Shown piece by piece: positions 10,701-18,538 of a stretch of 47,777 nt of DNA (its first letter is position 1; each line of letters starts with the position of its first letter). Source of the stretch: CAYMDP01 sp964389375 (GTDB taxonomy: Bacteria; Bdellovibrionota; Bdellovibrionia; Bdellovibrionales; UBA1609); assembly GCA_964389375.1 (NCBI GenBank), contig CAYMDP010000021.1:1-47777 (forward strand), in the 5' to 3' direction. Both the position numbers and the translations under genes were made by a program. The notes under the pieces were generated by a model that saw only the letters and a list, made by a program, of their open reading frames with translations, had not been told where the DNA came from and did not search any database.

Positions 10701-11061
10701 AGTTCAAGCACTTGATGTCACCCGCACCTATCGGGCACCAGCCAATTTATCGCAAATCATGGGAATCTTCCCCACCAGTGGACGGTCCATAGTTTTTGTC
10801 GGAGAAGGAAGCATGAAAGCCTTCTTCAAATGGGCTTCACCTAAAGGTGCAAAAAAATATCGACTTCAAATTTCTAAAACTCAAAATTTTTCAAAGCCAG
10901 ATTTTCAAATCGATACAGAAAAGCAATACATTCAGATTGAACCGAAACTTTCAGAAGGCCGGTTCTTCTGGCGCGTTGGTGAGACAGGTTCATCCGGAAG
11001 CTGGGCTTGGTCAGAGCCTCTCGATTTTGAAATTAAGGTCCTAAATCCGGCCGGAAATTAG
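7780..11061 (+). CDS. FecR-domain protein with eight WRVR-type beta modules
   Basis: 1093 residues; AAGGA lies about 8 nt before ATG 7780. An N-terminal membrane anchor (about 12-30) is followed by a FecR-like beta domain (about 75-195), then eight Fn3-like modules of roughly 100-115 residues. Most end in the same strand: YWRVKG, YYWRVRS, YFWRLRA, YYWRVRA, MFWRVRA, YFVRVRA, YFWRIQS, FFWRVGE. Modules 3-5 (from about residue 448) match modules 6-8 (from about 804) one for one, so a three-module block was duplicated. No enzymatic motif is seen. It is probably an inner-membrane-anchored periplasmic scaffold or adhesin (inference). Divergent from the phosphatase operon. Its tail overlaps the convergent ribD by 21 bp. 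Confidence 0.88.
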   Translation: MFLRQFRKFDRFLIGAALIAFLISGYFILNDDWLFTLSDSEIENLQPIGSVKTSLRDVRRRTKSAFSWLPLRVEKTVFQDDSIFTGDQSEAVIITERGEEISIASNSLVVISARANSIQLNIDYGSVLGKVGKDQKLIIGSRGSFTEFTGENALVQFDVGSSEKSLVVNVIQGQVELKAGESVQTLGANQAAEIGASGKISEPDKKQIQLVSPFAKKTIPESDLGNTIFAWKSEHSFDQFQVEFSDTENFSRVLEKEVTSNRFIKPKSLPKDRPIYWRVKGLAEDKSAEAQSESMDFIVASLSAPELIFPEPDQVLTYTPSWTDKDEGLDLYLNWKTSSASPSWKIQISKETSFKKVLIEETLEQVYFKAKNLKQGRYYWRVRSGAFAKAPWSEARSFSLRLRQDLKLPVPRVRPLKSPLILVSKATDLDQKSLNQLPREDLAKMVKGQPQFSWSPVFSAESYELDIAKDSDFEQILLNGKTKSQTFTWANARPGNYFWRLRAIGKKDLKGPYTNTQQLIIQSPAPMPTSDSEITEEATEIALMETPPPPFMLRWTPQVYIDSYEVEFANNKDLKNSLVSVTDSNFKSIQVQKGGTYYWRVRAISKDKQALSAYSKTSSIKFERIYRNPDKMKELIPLSPASGTTLVLVGQGKNDLRFLWSNPFAKSPYRLQFSDASDFRSPLIDIVVPKNVYYLDRSLPKGWMFWRVRAENPYFTSPWTSPSRFQVQLEGEGFEFSNENLLAASNRKTRRLVTGELEDAPNLPAPKNLMLSSPFKFEYNSEFLGENPIPEKMPLQSTVAGIKSWPKFSWNPVKDSEAYTLLISKDPKMVDNVLKTTTPETVFEWTTATPGKYFVRVRAVSKSENFNDSLYSSAFEVRLLAESPRPISSTFIVQEHTDPREAAASPDRFTLSWSSAAFGRKYRLEVSEDIQFKRPQVVVTEKTSQDIQLAKYGIYFWRIQSLDHFNTPVSEFSPVQALDVTRTYRAPANLSQIMGIFPTSGRSIVFVGEGSMKAFFKWASPKGAKKYRLQISKTQNFSKPDFQIDTEKQYIQIEPKLSEGRFFWRVGETGSSGSWAWSEPLDFEIKVLNPAGN

Positions 11062-12153
11062 AATATCTGGGCCAAGGCTTGTGGTTTCTATATCTCGAAG
11101 AACCGGAGCCTGCTTTAACTCAGAAATACTAAACTCCTGTGTCCAGGAAAGACCCGAACCAAGTATTTTGGGTGCAATATAAGAATAGATTCTTTGCATC
11201 TGATTTTGCTGAATCAAAGAGGCGTGAATTTTCGCGCCACCCTCGATCAATACGGAGTTGATCTTCTTCTTGTACAACTCTTCCCTAAGCCGCATCCAAT
11301 CCAGAGTTTCTCCATCCCAACATTGAGTGATGACTTGTTCTGAATCAAGTCCAAGACTTGTCGCATACTCCGGGCGGGTCACAAAATAGACTTGCTGGGT
11401 TTTACGAGAAGCAAAGATCTTCATGGATTTTAATGAAGGAGCACTCCGAGCGCGAGGGTCGACCAAGACAACTGAATTTGACTTGTGTTTAAACTGATCT
11501 AAGCGTGAGTTTAAATTTGGATTGTCTGCAAGCAAGGTTCCAACTCCCACCAAAACAGCATCATAAACCGCTCTTAAAAAGTGAACATGCTCCCGAGCTT
11601 CGGGGCCCGTAATCCACTGACTTTCACCGCTTTTAAGCGCTATCATTCCATCCAAGGAACTTGCGACTTTTAAAGCGCAGAAGGCTTTGTTCTCGATCAT
11701 ATTACAGAAAAAAATCTCAGCTAAGTTTTGGAGCTCACTTCTTAAGATGGGAGATTCAATGACGTGAAGACCCGCCTTTTGAAGAATATGAACTCCTCTT
11801 CCCGATACTTTGGGATTTGGATCCAACAAACCATATGTAACCGAGGCCAAAGGAAGCCGAGCAAGTGTTTCAGCACAAGGAGGAGTCTTGCCAAAATGCG
11901 AACAAGGCTCGAGAGTCACGAATAGATGGGCCCCTTTTAAGCTTGAGGGATCCTTTACCTTTCTTAAGGCTTCAACTTCAGCATGAGGTTTGCCCCAAGC
12001 CGTATGGTAGCCTTCGGCAAGAAGGCGTCCATGTTGGTCAAGAATGACACATCCAACTGGAGGATTTGGCGCAACGAAGCCAAGTCCAAGCTTTGCAAGC
12101 TCGATGGCTCTTCGCATTGCCATTTCACTATCCCAGGGGCGAGATCCTTCCAA
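11041..12153 (-). CDS. ribD: Riboflavin biosynthesis deaminase/reductase RibD
   Basis: 370 residues, normal for the bifunctional enzyme that deaminates and then reduces the pyrimidine intermediate of riboflavin synthesis. The deaminase zinc site is visible as H57-A-E59 (HAEVEAL) with C84 and C93 in LEPCSHFGKTPPC. The reductase half follows with KVASSLDGMIA, AREHVHFLR, YDAVLVGVGTLLADNPNL and SVLIEGG. The best start is TTG 12153, set directly behind the hgmA stop with GGAGG 6 nt upstream. An ATG ten codons later is an alternative. The rest of the rib pathway is not nearby, and its cotranscription with the homogentisate genes is unusual. Confidence 0.95.
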   Translation of the reverse strand: MEGSRPWDSEMAMRRAIELAKLGLGFVAPNPPVGCVILDQHGRLLAEGYHTAWGKPHAEVEALRKVKDPSSLKGAHLFVTLEPCSHFGKTPPCAETLARLPLASVTYGLLDPNPKVSGRGVHILQKAGLHVIESPILRSELQNLAEIFFCNMIENKAFCALKVASSLDGMIALKSGESQWITGPEAREHVHFLRAVYDAVLVGVGTLLADNPNLNSRLDQFKHKSNSVVLVDPRARSAPSLKSMKIFASRKTQQVYFVTRPEYATSLGLDSEQVITQCWDGETLDWMRLREELYKKKINSVLIEGGAKIHASLIQQNQMQRIYSYIAPKILGSGLSWTQEFSISELKQAPVLRDIETTSLGPDILISGRI

Positions 12154-13260
12154 CTAAGACCTCCAAGACTTCCAATAGTCTTTAAGTTCGACCGAATCTA
12201 AAATTGGATCTCTTTGCAGAGGAAGTCTTGTGTCGATCATCACGGCTTTCTCGTTTGTATGAGTTTTGCCTCCAATAGACTTTACAGCTTTCGGATGAGG
12301 TCCATGGGGAAAGCCTGCCGGGTGAAAACTCATCATGCCTGCATGAAGGTTGTCTCGGCTAAAAAAGTCGCCCTCGTGGTAAAAAAGAACTTCGTCATAA
12401 TCGATATTCTGGTGATAAAACGGAACCTTTAAAGCATCTTCGTCTTGCTCGAGAGGACGAGGTAAAAAACTACACACCACAAAATCCCGCGCAACAAATG
12501 TACTATGCGCACTCGGCGGAAGATGCACGCGATGGCTCATTAGGGGCATGATATGATCCATATGTAAGCTAAAAGGATAAAGGTCGCCTTTCCAGCCAAC
12601 GATATCAAAAATACATTCTTCATATCCGAAAGTGGTCAGCTGATCTTCCCGCTTCACTTCAACTTTTAAGACCGCTGCGGACAATTCTTTAAAACGCTTT
12701 TGCTGCGCCTCTAAGTCGGGTTTTACTAAGGCGTTTAAATCGTAAGGAGCGTGACGTCCAACGATCCCGCGGTCGGGCTCTTGATAGTGGCTGTTGCGAT
12801 TCTCGATCAGCAGAAATTGAGTTTTTTCTTTGGCAAAAACACAATAGGCAATACACTTTGGAATCACAATGTACTGACCCTTATCGTATTTAAGAAGACC
12901 ATATTCCGTAAAAATTTCTCCAGAGCCTTGATGGCAAAACAACAAGACGTCCCCGTCGGCGTTTCTTTCGGCTTTAAGCTGTGTTGCAGAAGTCAGCGGC
13001 TGAATCCAATGGGTGTATATACCGATTGTCGAATTAAAAAGTAAACGCTGTTTGTGGGAGCTTGCCTTTAACTCGACCAAGTCAAACATCTGAGGACGAA
13101 GGGGCCCCTCTATTGACACCCACCGGGTACTTGGCTTTTTTCGAATCAAATGAGAAACCGCTCCAAAAAAACCGAGCAAGCCTTGCTCTTCCTCGAAGTG
13201 ACCCTCTGGAATGCCTTTATGTCCCTGTCTTGTCGCTTGGCCTTGTGAAAAATGATACAT
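12154..13260 (-). CDS. hgmA: Homogentisate 1,2-dioxygenase-like protein
   Basis: 368 residues, the short bacterial form (the eukaryotic enzyme is about 440). It is a cupin-fold iron dioxygenase that opens homogentisate to maleylacetoacetate. Likely iron ligands by alignment to the known HGD pattern are H283 and E290 (YHQNIDYDE) and H319 in GFPHGPHP. A GGGAGAG site directly precedes ATG 13260. It lies 23 bp after hppD, which makes the substrate, so the two steps are consecutive. Maleylacetoacetate isomerase and fumarylacetoacetase are not in the window. Confidence 0.92.
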   Translation of the reverse strand: MYHFSQGQATRQGHKGIPEGHFEEEQGLLGFFGAVSHLIRKKPSTRWVSIEGPLRPQMFDLVELKASSHKQRLLFNSTIGIYTHWIQPLTSATQLKAERNADGDVLLFCHQGSGEIFTEYGLLKYDKGQYIVIPKCIAYCVFAKEKTQFLLIENRNSHYQEPDRGIVGRHAPYDLNALVKPDLEAQQKRFKELSAAVLKVEVKREDQLTTFGYEECIFDIVGWKGDLYPFSLHMDHIMPLMSHRVHLPPSAHSTFVARDFVVCSFLPRPLEQDEDALKVPFYHQNIDYDEVLFYHEGDFFSRDNLHAGMMSFHPAGFPHGPHPKAVKSIGGKTHTNEKAVMIDTRLPLQRDPILDSVELKDYWKSWRS

Positions 13261-13283
13261 GATCTATCTCTCCCGCTTAAAAA

Positions 13284-14355
13284 CTAAAGATAACCTCGGC
13301 GCTTTTGATCCCGCTCAATAGCGTCAAACAGAGCCTGAAAATTTCCTTCGCCAAAGCCATCGTGATTTTTTCTTTGAATGATCTCAAAGAAAATTGGACC
13401 AATCAGATTCTGAGTGAAGATCTGAAGAAGATAGCCTTCCTCATCCCCATCCGCCAAAATTTTAAGATCTTTTAAATCCGACAAGGGTTCAGAAATCTGC
13501 GGCAGCCTTTCGGGAAGAAGCTCGAAATAAGTGTCTGGAGTATCCAAAAACATCACATCTTTGGATCGCAATTCAGTAACACTTTTCACGATGTCTCCAG
13601 TCAGCATCGCCAAGTGTTGAATTCCGGATCCTTTATACTCGTCTAGATACTCTTGAATCTGAGACTTGCCGTCCGTCGGCTCGTTAATTGGAATTATGAT
13701 TTTTCCGCAAGGCGACTTCAACACTTTTGAAAACAAACCAGTCTGCTTGCCTTTGATATCGAAATATCGAACTTCTCTAAAATTGAAAATGTTCTTATAA
13801 AAATCGCACCATTTTTGCATATCCCCTTTGGGAACATTATTGGTCAAATGATCAACGACTTCTAAACCAAAACCTTTGGGAGTTTTTTCTGATCCGATAA
13901 AATCAAAATCTTCCGCAAAATGGGATTCATCCTGATACCGATCGATAAANNNNNNNNNNGACCGCCGAATCTCCAATGCCGTAAATCGCCGGAAAACTGT
14001 GGCTTTTAGAGTCCGCTTTGATGTCGATACTTTTGGCCCCGCGAGAGGTGGTCTCTTGAAGAGCCTTTGCTGAATTCTTAACTCGAAAACCTGTCGCACA
14101 AATTGAAGGGCCATGAGTTTTTGCGAATTCTTTGGCAAAAGTCCCAGGCTCGTTGTTGATAATAAAGTTCACTCGGTTTTGCCGAAACAGTCGAACGTCT
14201 TTTCGTTTATGTTTTGCGACTTCTTTAAATCCAAAACGTAAAAATAAGGCCTCTAGATCTTTGGGTTGAGGGGCCGCAAATTCCACAAACTCGATTCCGT
14301 CCAAACCGACAGGATTTTCGGTTGATGCAAGCTCTTGATGTTTTGTTTCTGGCAT
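13284..14355 (-). CDS. hppD: 4-hydroxyphenylpyruvate dioxygenase, interrupted by an assembly gap
   Basis: Two frames join across 10 Ns to give a full-length HPPD of about 354 residues that converts 4-hydroxyphenylpyruvate to homogentisate. The three iron ligands are visible in the second part: His in GLEVVDHLTNN, His in GIQHLAMLTGD and Glu in GPIFFEIIQR. The C-terminal gate helix GFGEGNFQALFDAIERDQ is intact. ATG 14355 has GGAGAG upstream. Upstream of the gap the protein reads YGIGDSAV; downstream it resumes at FIDRY. Family members read GDS-x-x-YF-x-DRY here, so probably one codon (Tyr) is missing. The frame shift therefore comes from the arbitrary N length, not from a mutation. First gene of hppD-hgmA-ribD. 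Confidence 0.93.
13950..13959. other. Assembly gap of 10 Ns
   Basis: Ten consecutive Ns inside hppD. Ten is not a multiple of three, and the frames on either side differ, so the length is a placeholder. From the HPPD family pattern the true distance is probably 3 nt. Confidence 0.99.
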
Positions 14356-14438
14356 AGTCTCTCCTTGATCTGAATATCCCCTCTAAAAAACATGAAAAAG
14401 GGCGCAAGTAAAGCCCCTTCTCCCCCAGCTCAAACCAA

Positions 14439-14456
14439 GTAATCCCTTGGAATTAC
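14439..14456. promoter_or_regulatory. Possible operator between hppD and the GNAT gene
   Basis: An 18-bp imperfect palindrome, GTAAT-8-ATTAC, with CCAAG/CTTGG nested around it, lies in the 150-bp divergent intergenic region between hppD and the acetyltransferase. Position and symmetry fit a regulator site. No regulator is identified, and an element this short could occur by chance. Confidence 0.25.
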
Positions 14457-14505
14457 CCGTGTTTTCAGATATACACAAAATGTCCCAGGCAGGCCGAGGA
14501 GAGCA

Positions 14506-15108
14506 ATGACTCAGTTAGACGGACTTAAGCTGATCGACCTTAAGTTCGAACACATTCCAGAAATCCTAATCTTTGCAGATGAATACATCGGCCCCCGCTA
14601 CTATGACGAGGACTCTTTAAGGAAAATTTTAAGTCTTTTCAAAGATCGTGGACCCTCGACCTGCCTTGGCTTAATGGATGAAACTTCAGGTAAAATCGTA
14701 GCTCTTAGAATTTCGTTTCCTCCGGGCACCTGGATTAACGACTACTGCGAAGGGACCTTGAAAGACAAATGGGGCTTTCCGGAAGAGCAGGTCGGCTACT
14801 TTAAAAGCCTCTTTCTCGCACCAAATTACCGTGGACGAGGACTTGGACCCTACTTGTCAGAGATCGCAACCGAACGAATGAAGGCCTACGGCGCAAAAGC
14901 AATTCTGGTTCATTCTTGGAAAGAATCTCCGCACAATGCTTCGCTCCGCTATTTAACTAAGATGGGCTTTAAGGTCGTTGGCGAACACCCCTTATATTGG
15001 CATGAGGTGGATTACGATTGCGCCGGCTGCAGGGTTTTTCCTTGCACCTGCACCGCCGTTGAGATGATTCTTGAGATCGACAATACCGACACCGCTAAAC
15101 TAGGATAA
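14506..15108 (+). CDS. GNAT-family N-acetyltransferase with Cys-rich tail
   Basis: 200 residues. The acetyl-CoA binding motif LFLAPNYRGRGLGPYLSEIA (about 106-125) and the following NASLRYLTKMGFKVVGEHP are typical of GNAT enzymes. The substrate is unknown. The end is unusual: a cysteine cluster, DCAGCRVFPCTC (C-x2-C-x4-C-x-C), lies about 20 residues before the C-terminus and could bind zinc or another metal (inference). GAGGAGAG precedes the ATG. The stop lies 6 nt before the rhodanese gene, so the three plus-strand genes 14506-16847 form one unit. Confidence 0.88.
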   Translation: MTQLDGLKLIDLKFEHIPEILIFADEYIGPRYYDEDSLRKILSLFKDRGPSTCLGLMDETSGKIVALRISFPPGTWINDYCEGTLKDKWGFPEEQVGYFKSLFLAPNYRGRGLGPYLSEIATERMKAYGAKAILVHSWKESPHNASLRYLTKMGFKVVGEHPLYWHEVDYDCAGCRVFPCTCTAVEMILEIDNTDTAKLG

Positions 15109-15114
15109 ACTTTT

Positions 15115-15468
15115 ATGAAATCTAAAATTCCAAACCCAAATATCCCCGGTGTTTTTGACGTCCTGCCTGAGGAAGTGCACGAGCGAGCGAATGAATTGAT
15201 TTTAATTGATGTGCGAAGACCCGATGAATATGTCGGAGAGCTGGGTCACATCTCTGGATCTCAATTGATCGTCCTTGATGAACTCCCGATGCGTTTGGAC
15301 GAAATTCCTAAAGAGAAAGTCGTGATTTTTGTTTGTCGCAGCGGGGCCCGCTCGGCCAGTGCAACCCAGTTTGCTCTTGAGAATGGATATCAATCTGTTT
15401 TTAATATGCGCGGAGGCATGATGGCTTGGAATCAGCTCCAGTTTGAAGTCGAAGGAAGGCAGGTTTAA
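15115..15468 (+). CDS. Rhodanese-like sulfurtransferase domain protein
   Basis: 117 residues, a single rhodanese domain: LIDVRRPDEYVGELGHISGS at the start and the catalytic-loop cysteine in FVCRSGARSAS. The protein ends with RGGMMAWNQ, the normal closing helix. It probably moves persulfide sulfur between carriers in the cytoplasm (family knowledge). TAGGA, which overlaps the previous stop, serves as its ribosome site, and the next gene starts 2 nt after its stop, so it is tightly coupled to both neighbours. Confidence 0.92.
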   Translation: MKSKIPNPNIPGVFDVLPEEVHERANELILIDVRRPDEYVGELGHISGSQLIVLDELPMRLDEIPKEKVVIFVCRSGARSASATQFALENGYQSVFNMRGGMMAWNQLQFEVEGRQV

Positions 15469-15470
15469 AA

Positions 15471-16847
15471 ATGTCTCAAGTCTATTGCAATCGTACTTTG
15501 AATTTAAAAAAAATTAATTATATCGGTCTGGATATGGACCACACTTTGGTGCGCTACAAAAGCGAAAATTTTGAGGCCCTTGCCCATCGAGTGATGGTCG
15601 AAAAACTGGTTCACGACAAGGGCTATCCTAAATCTATTTTAGACTTAAAATTTAGCTTTGACCGAGCCATTCGGGGTCTGGTCATCGATAAATCCCTCGG
15701 CAATGTTCTAAAGCTAAGTCGTTACGCTGCTATTCGCGGAAGCTATCACGGATTAAAGCCCATCGATTTCAAACAACAAAAAAAGCTCTACAAAAGCACT
15801 TACATTGATCTGGGCGATCCAAAATACGATGCGGTTGACACCACCTTTTCCATCGCCTTTGCCGGCCTTTTTATGCAATTGATCGATCTCAAAGATGGCG
15901 CCGAGAAGGAGACTCTTCCAGATTACCTACAAATCGCAGAGGACCTCTCTGCAGCCCTAGATCGTGGACATCGAGATGGCAGTATAAAAAATGTCGTTCG
16001 GGATAATTTAGATAAATACATCATTAAAGATGAAGAGATCGTCCGCGGACTCGAGCGCTATAAAAAACACGGAAAAAAAATATTTATTCTGACAAATTCA
16101 GAATTTCACTACACTAAACTTCTGTTAGATTACGCAATCACCCCTTTCCTTAAAGACCATAAGAGCTGGCTTGAGCTTTTTGATTTCGTCATCACCTCAG
16201 CTCAGAAACCGCGGTTTTTTTATGATCGTCTAAACTTTTTAAAAATTAACCCCGCTGACGGTAGCATGACGAATGTCGACTCTAAAATCACCCCCGGAGT
16301 TTATCAGTCAGGCTGTGCAAACACATTCACCAATGATTTGGATTTAAATCCGGATGAGATTTTGTATATCGGCGACCATATCTACGGTGACATTGTTCGA
16401 TTGAAAAAGGATTGTGCCTGGAGAACGGCCCTGGTCGTTGAAGAGCTCGAAACAGAGGTCTTAATTGGAGCAAAAGCTCATAGTATTACTGAAAAAATTC
16501 AGAATCTTATGGACCAAAAGCGCCCCCTTGAGACCGAGCTCGACAATTTGATCTCGGAAAAAATCGAAACTGGAAAAAATGATTCTCAAGAAAAAATTGA
16601 TCAGCTGATGGGAGAAATCTCTGCGATTGATCACCAAATCTCTCCCTTAATTAAAGATCACGAAAAACTGTTTAACCCTTATTGGGGCGAAACGATGAGA
16701 GTTGGGAATGAAGAAAGCTACATTGCTTATCAAATGGAGCGCTTCGCCTGCGTTTATATGACTCGGATTTCGGATTTATTAAATCTTTCTCCGCGAACAT
16801 ATTTTCGCTCTACTCGACGTCCCATGGCCCACGAAGTCTCTCCCTAG
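15471..16847 (+). CDS. HAD-superfamily 5'-nucleotidase (cN-II/NT5DC type)
   Basis: 458 residues, the length of the HAD-IG 5'-nucleotidase family related to eukaryotic cytosolic purine 5'-nucleotidase. The nucleophile motif is LDMDHTLVRY (D21 and D23). The second HAD motif is FILTNSEF. The acidic metal motif is YIGDHIYGDIV, close to the end. The long central insert between these motifs is typical of the family, and a coiled stretch (about 345-395) precedes the end. Expected activity is hydrolysis of purine nucleoside monophosphates, mainly IMP/GMP (family knowledge). Last gene of the GNAT-rhodanese-HAD unit. Confidence 0.9.
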   Translation: MSQVYCNRTLNLKKINYIGLDMDHTLVRYKSENFEALAHRVMVEKLVHDKGYPKSILDLKFSFDRAIRGLVIDKSLGNVLKLSRYAAIRGSYHGLKPIDFKQQKKLYKSTYIDLGDPKYDAVDTTFSIAFAGLFMQLIDLKDGAEKETLPDYLQIAEDLSAALDRGHRDGSIKNVVRDNLDKYIIKDEEIVRGLERYKKHGKKIFILTNSEFHYTKLLLDYAITPFLKDHKSWLELFDFVITSAQKPRFFYDRLNFLKINPADGSMTNVDSKITPGVYQSGCANTFTNDLDLNPDEILYIGDHIYGDIVRLKKDCAWRTALVVEELETEVLIGAKAHSITEKIQNLMDQKRPLETELDNLISEKIETGKNDSQEKIDQLMGEISAIDHQISPLIKDHEKLFNPYWGETMRVGNEESYIAYQMERFACVYMTRISDLLNLSPRTYFRSTRRPMAHEVSP

Positions 16848-16910
16848 GACATCCGGCCTTTGCCGGGTATCTCGGAAGAAGACCTTGTTCAGCAGGCTCA
16901 ATTGTCCGGT

Positions 16911-17645
16911 TTAATTCTTTTCTCGGGGTTCGTGAACATACAGCAAGTAATCTCTTTGTCCCACTTGCTCCATCACCGCAGATAATTTTTGCTTCGAAAT
17001 ATTTTTTCTAAAGAATTTCTTCGAAACTCGGACTGCAGCGCAACTGACCCATTCTTGACCTGCGGGCTGAGTCGCGCCCTCCGGGCAAGGAGGCAAAACC
17101 TGGTCCAATTGATCGCGGGCCACGACATAAGAGGTCAAAGAGATCGCCGTCACAGGCGAAGACACCTGCCCTCTGAATGCTAGAAGTTCATCGGGATTTA
17201 CCAAATGAGCGCTTGATGCCGAGGCCAAGTGAAGAATTAAAGGGGCCATGGGCTTTGCCTCACTCAGTGCTTCGATCTCTGCACTTTGGTTTAAGTCCAC
17301 AGCTTTAAATTTACCAAACAGCGGAGAGATCTTTAGAATGGGATTTAGGCCTTCTTGCTCGACCAAGCCTAAAAACTTCACTCCGTCAGCCTGAGCCGTA
17401 CGAATAAATCCGGTCCAAATGCGGTCCGAGTTCTGAAGAAAGGGAGAACTTCCTAAGACAATAACGCCGCTTTCACGAATGACTTGCCGTAAACGACGGT
17501 AAGCCACCGCTCCAATCTGTTCAGGTTCTTCAAAAGCAGAAGAATTAATCTGCGGAATGGGCTTAGGCCCCATACCGTATTTAAAACTGAGCAGAAGCCC
17601 CGCAACAACCAAACAACTTGCTAGTAGCCATAACCATTTTTGCAT
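16911..17645 (-). CDS. Membrane-anchored protein of unknown function
   Basis: 244 residues, not recognised. Residues about 5-25 are a hydrophobic N-terminal anchor or signal peptide (WLWLLASCLVVAGLLLSF). The remainder looks like a soluble alpha/beta periplasmic domain with strand-like stretches such as SGVIVLGSS and VKFLGLVEQ. Two cysteines near the C-terminus (PPCPEGA and VSCAAV) could form a disulfide. It is transcribed alone, divergent from the pantothenate operon and convergent with the 5'-nucleotidase gene. Confidence 0.75.
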   Translation of the reverse strand: MQKWLWLLASCLVVAGLLLSFKYGMGPKPIPQINSSAFEEPEQIGAVAYRRLRQVIRESGVIVLGSSPFLQNSDRIWTGFIRTAQADGVKFLGLVEQEGLNPILKISPLFGKFKAVDLNQSAEIEALSEAKPMAPLILHLASASSAHLVNPDELLAFRGQVSSPVTAISLTSYVVARDQLDQVLPPCPEGATQPAGQEWVSCAAVRVSKKFFRKNISKQKLSAVMEQVGQRDYLLYVHEPREKN

Positions 17646-17800
17646 AGCTCAGTTGCTAGCAGTTTCGGCCTCAGAGGTCATCCAATAAGCTTAAGGCAGG
17701 GAATTCGGCTTCGACGATTTGCGTAATTCGCCTCAGATTGGGGAATTTGTGCTATCTTGCCCAGAACTTAAGGACTTGATCCATAGGACAGGTACCACAT

Positions 17801-18538
17801 ATGAAGTGCAAAAAAAATCCGGGCTTCCTTTTCATTGGAAATGGAAGGCTGTTTAAACATCTCTCCCATTACTTTTCCCTGTTGGGTATTCCCTTCCGTC
17901 AATGGTCGCGAGACAGACATAAAAATGAAGATCTTGCGTACTTACTTGAGGGTATTCACACAGTTTTATTAGCCATCCCGGACCAAGCCCTTGCCGATTG
18001 GGTCGAGAAGAGTCGCCAAATGAAGGGCCTACGGTGCGTTCATTTCTCAGGGGCCACCAGCCTCCCCTTTGCCTATTCGGCTCATCCCCTATGTAGCTTT
18101 GGAGAGCCACTCTACGATTTAGAATTTTATAAAAGCATCTCTTTCGTTTGTGAGCAAAACCGTGATCTTGCCTTTAAGGACCTGTTCCCTGATTTAGAGA
18201 ATCCACATTTTGAGATTCCAAGCGAGGCGAAGGCCTTTTATCACGCCCTTTGCGTCGTCTCCGGAAATTATACCTCCTTGCTTTGGCAAAACGTCGAGAG
18301 CTCTTTTAAGAAAGATCTCGGGATTCCGCCCGAAGCCTTGAAACCTTACATGAGATCCATTTTTGAAAATTTCCTTTTCGACTCTTCAAAGGCCCTGACT
18401 GGACCCTTAGTTCGCGGCGATAAAGACAGTATCGATAAAAATCTGCGCTCGCTTCAGCAACATAAACTTGAGTCCTCTTACCAATCGATGCTGGAACTCT
18501 TTGATAAAGAACAAAAGATGAAAGGTCTTCACTTATGA
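17801..18538 (+). CDS. Rossmann-fold DUF2520 protein, first gene of the CoA operon
   Basis: 245 residues. The N-terminus has a dinucleotide-binding pattern (FLFIGNGRLFKHLSHYF) and VLLAIPDQAL. The C-terminal helical half matches DUF2520: FYHALCVVSGNYTSLLW and the signature LTGPLVRGD. The fold is related to ketopantoate and 3-hydroxyacid reductases. The rest of the operon supplies pantothenate and CoA enzymes but no panE or ilvC, so this may be the ketopantoate reductase (inference). The stop overlaps panB as ATGA. The 155 bp upstream, shared with the divergent gene, must hold the operon promoter; I could not define its boxes. Confidence 0.85.
   Translation: MKCKKNPGFLFIGNGRLFKHLSHYFSLLGIPFRQWSRDRHKNEDLAYLLEGIHTVLLAIPDQALADWVEKSRQMKGLRCVHFSGATSLPFAYSAHPLCSFGEPLYDLEFYKSISFVCEQNRDLAFKDLFPDLENPHFEIPSEAKAFYHALCVVSGNYTSLLWQNVESSFKKDLGIPPEALKPYMRSIFENFLFDSSKALTGPLVRGDKDSIDKNLRSLQQHKLESSYQSMLELFDKEQKMKGLHL

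Noticed and set aside
13284..14355. hppD as a frameshifted pseudogene
   Set aside because: The frame changes only at the 10-N gap; all catalytic residues and the C-terminal helix are present.
16855..16880. CCGGC-CTTT-GCCGG hairpin after the 5'-nucleotidase gene as a terminator
   Set aside because: The stem is only 5 bp and no U-tract follows.
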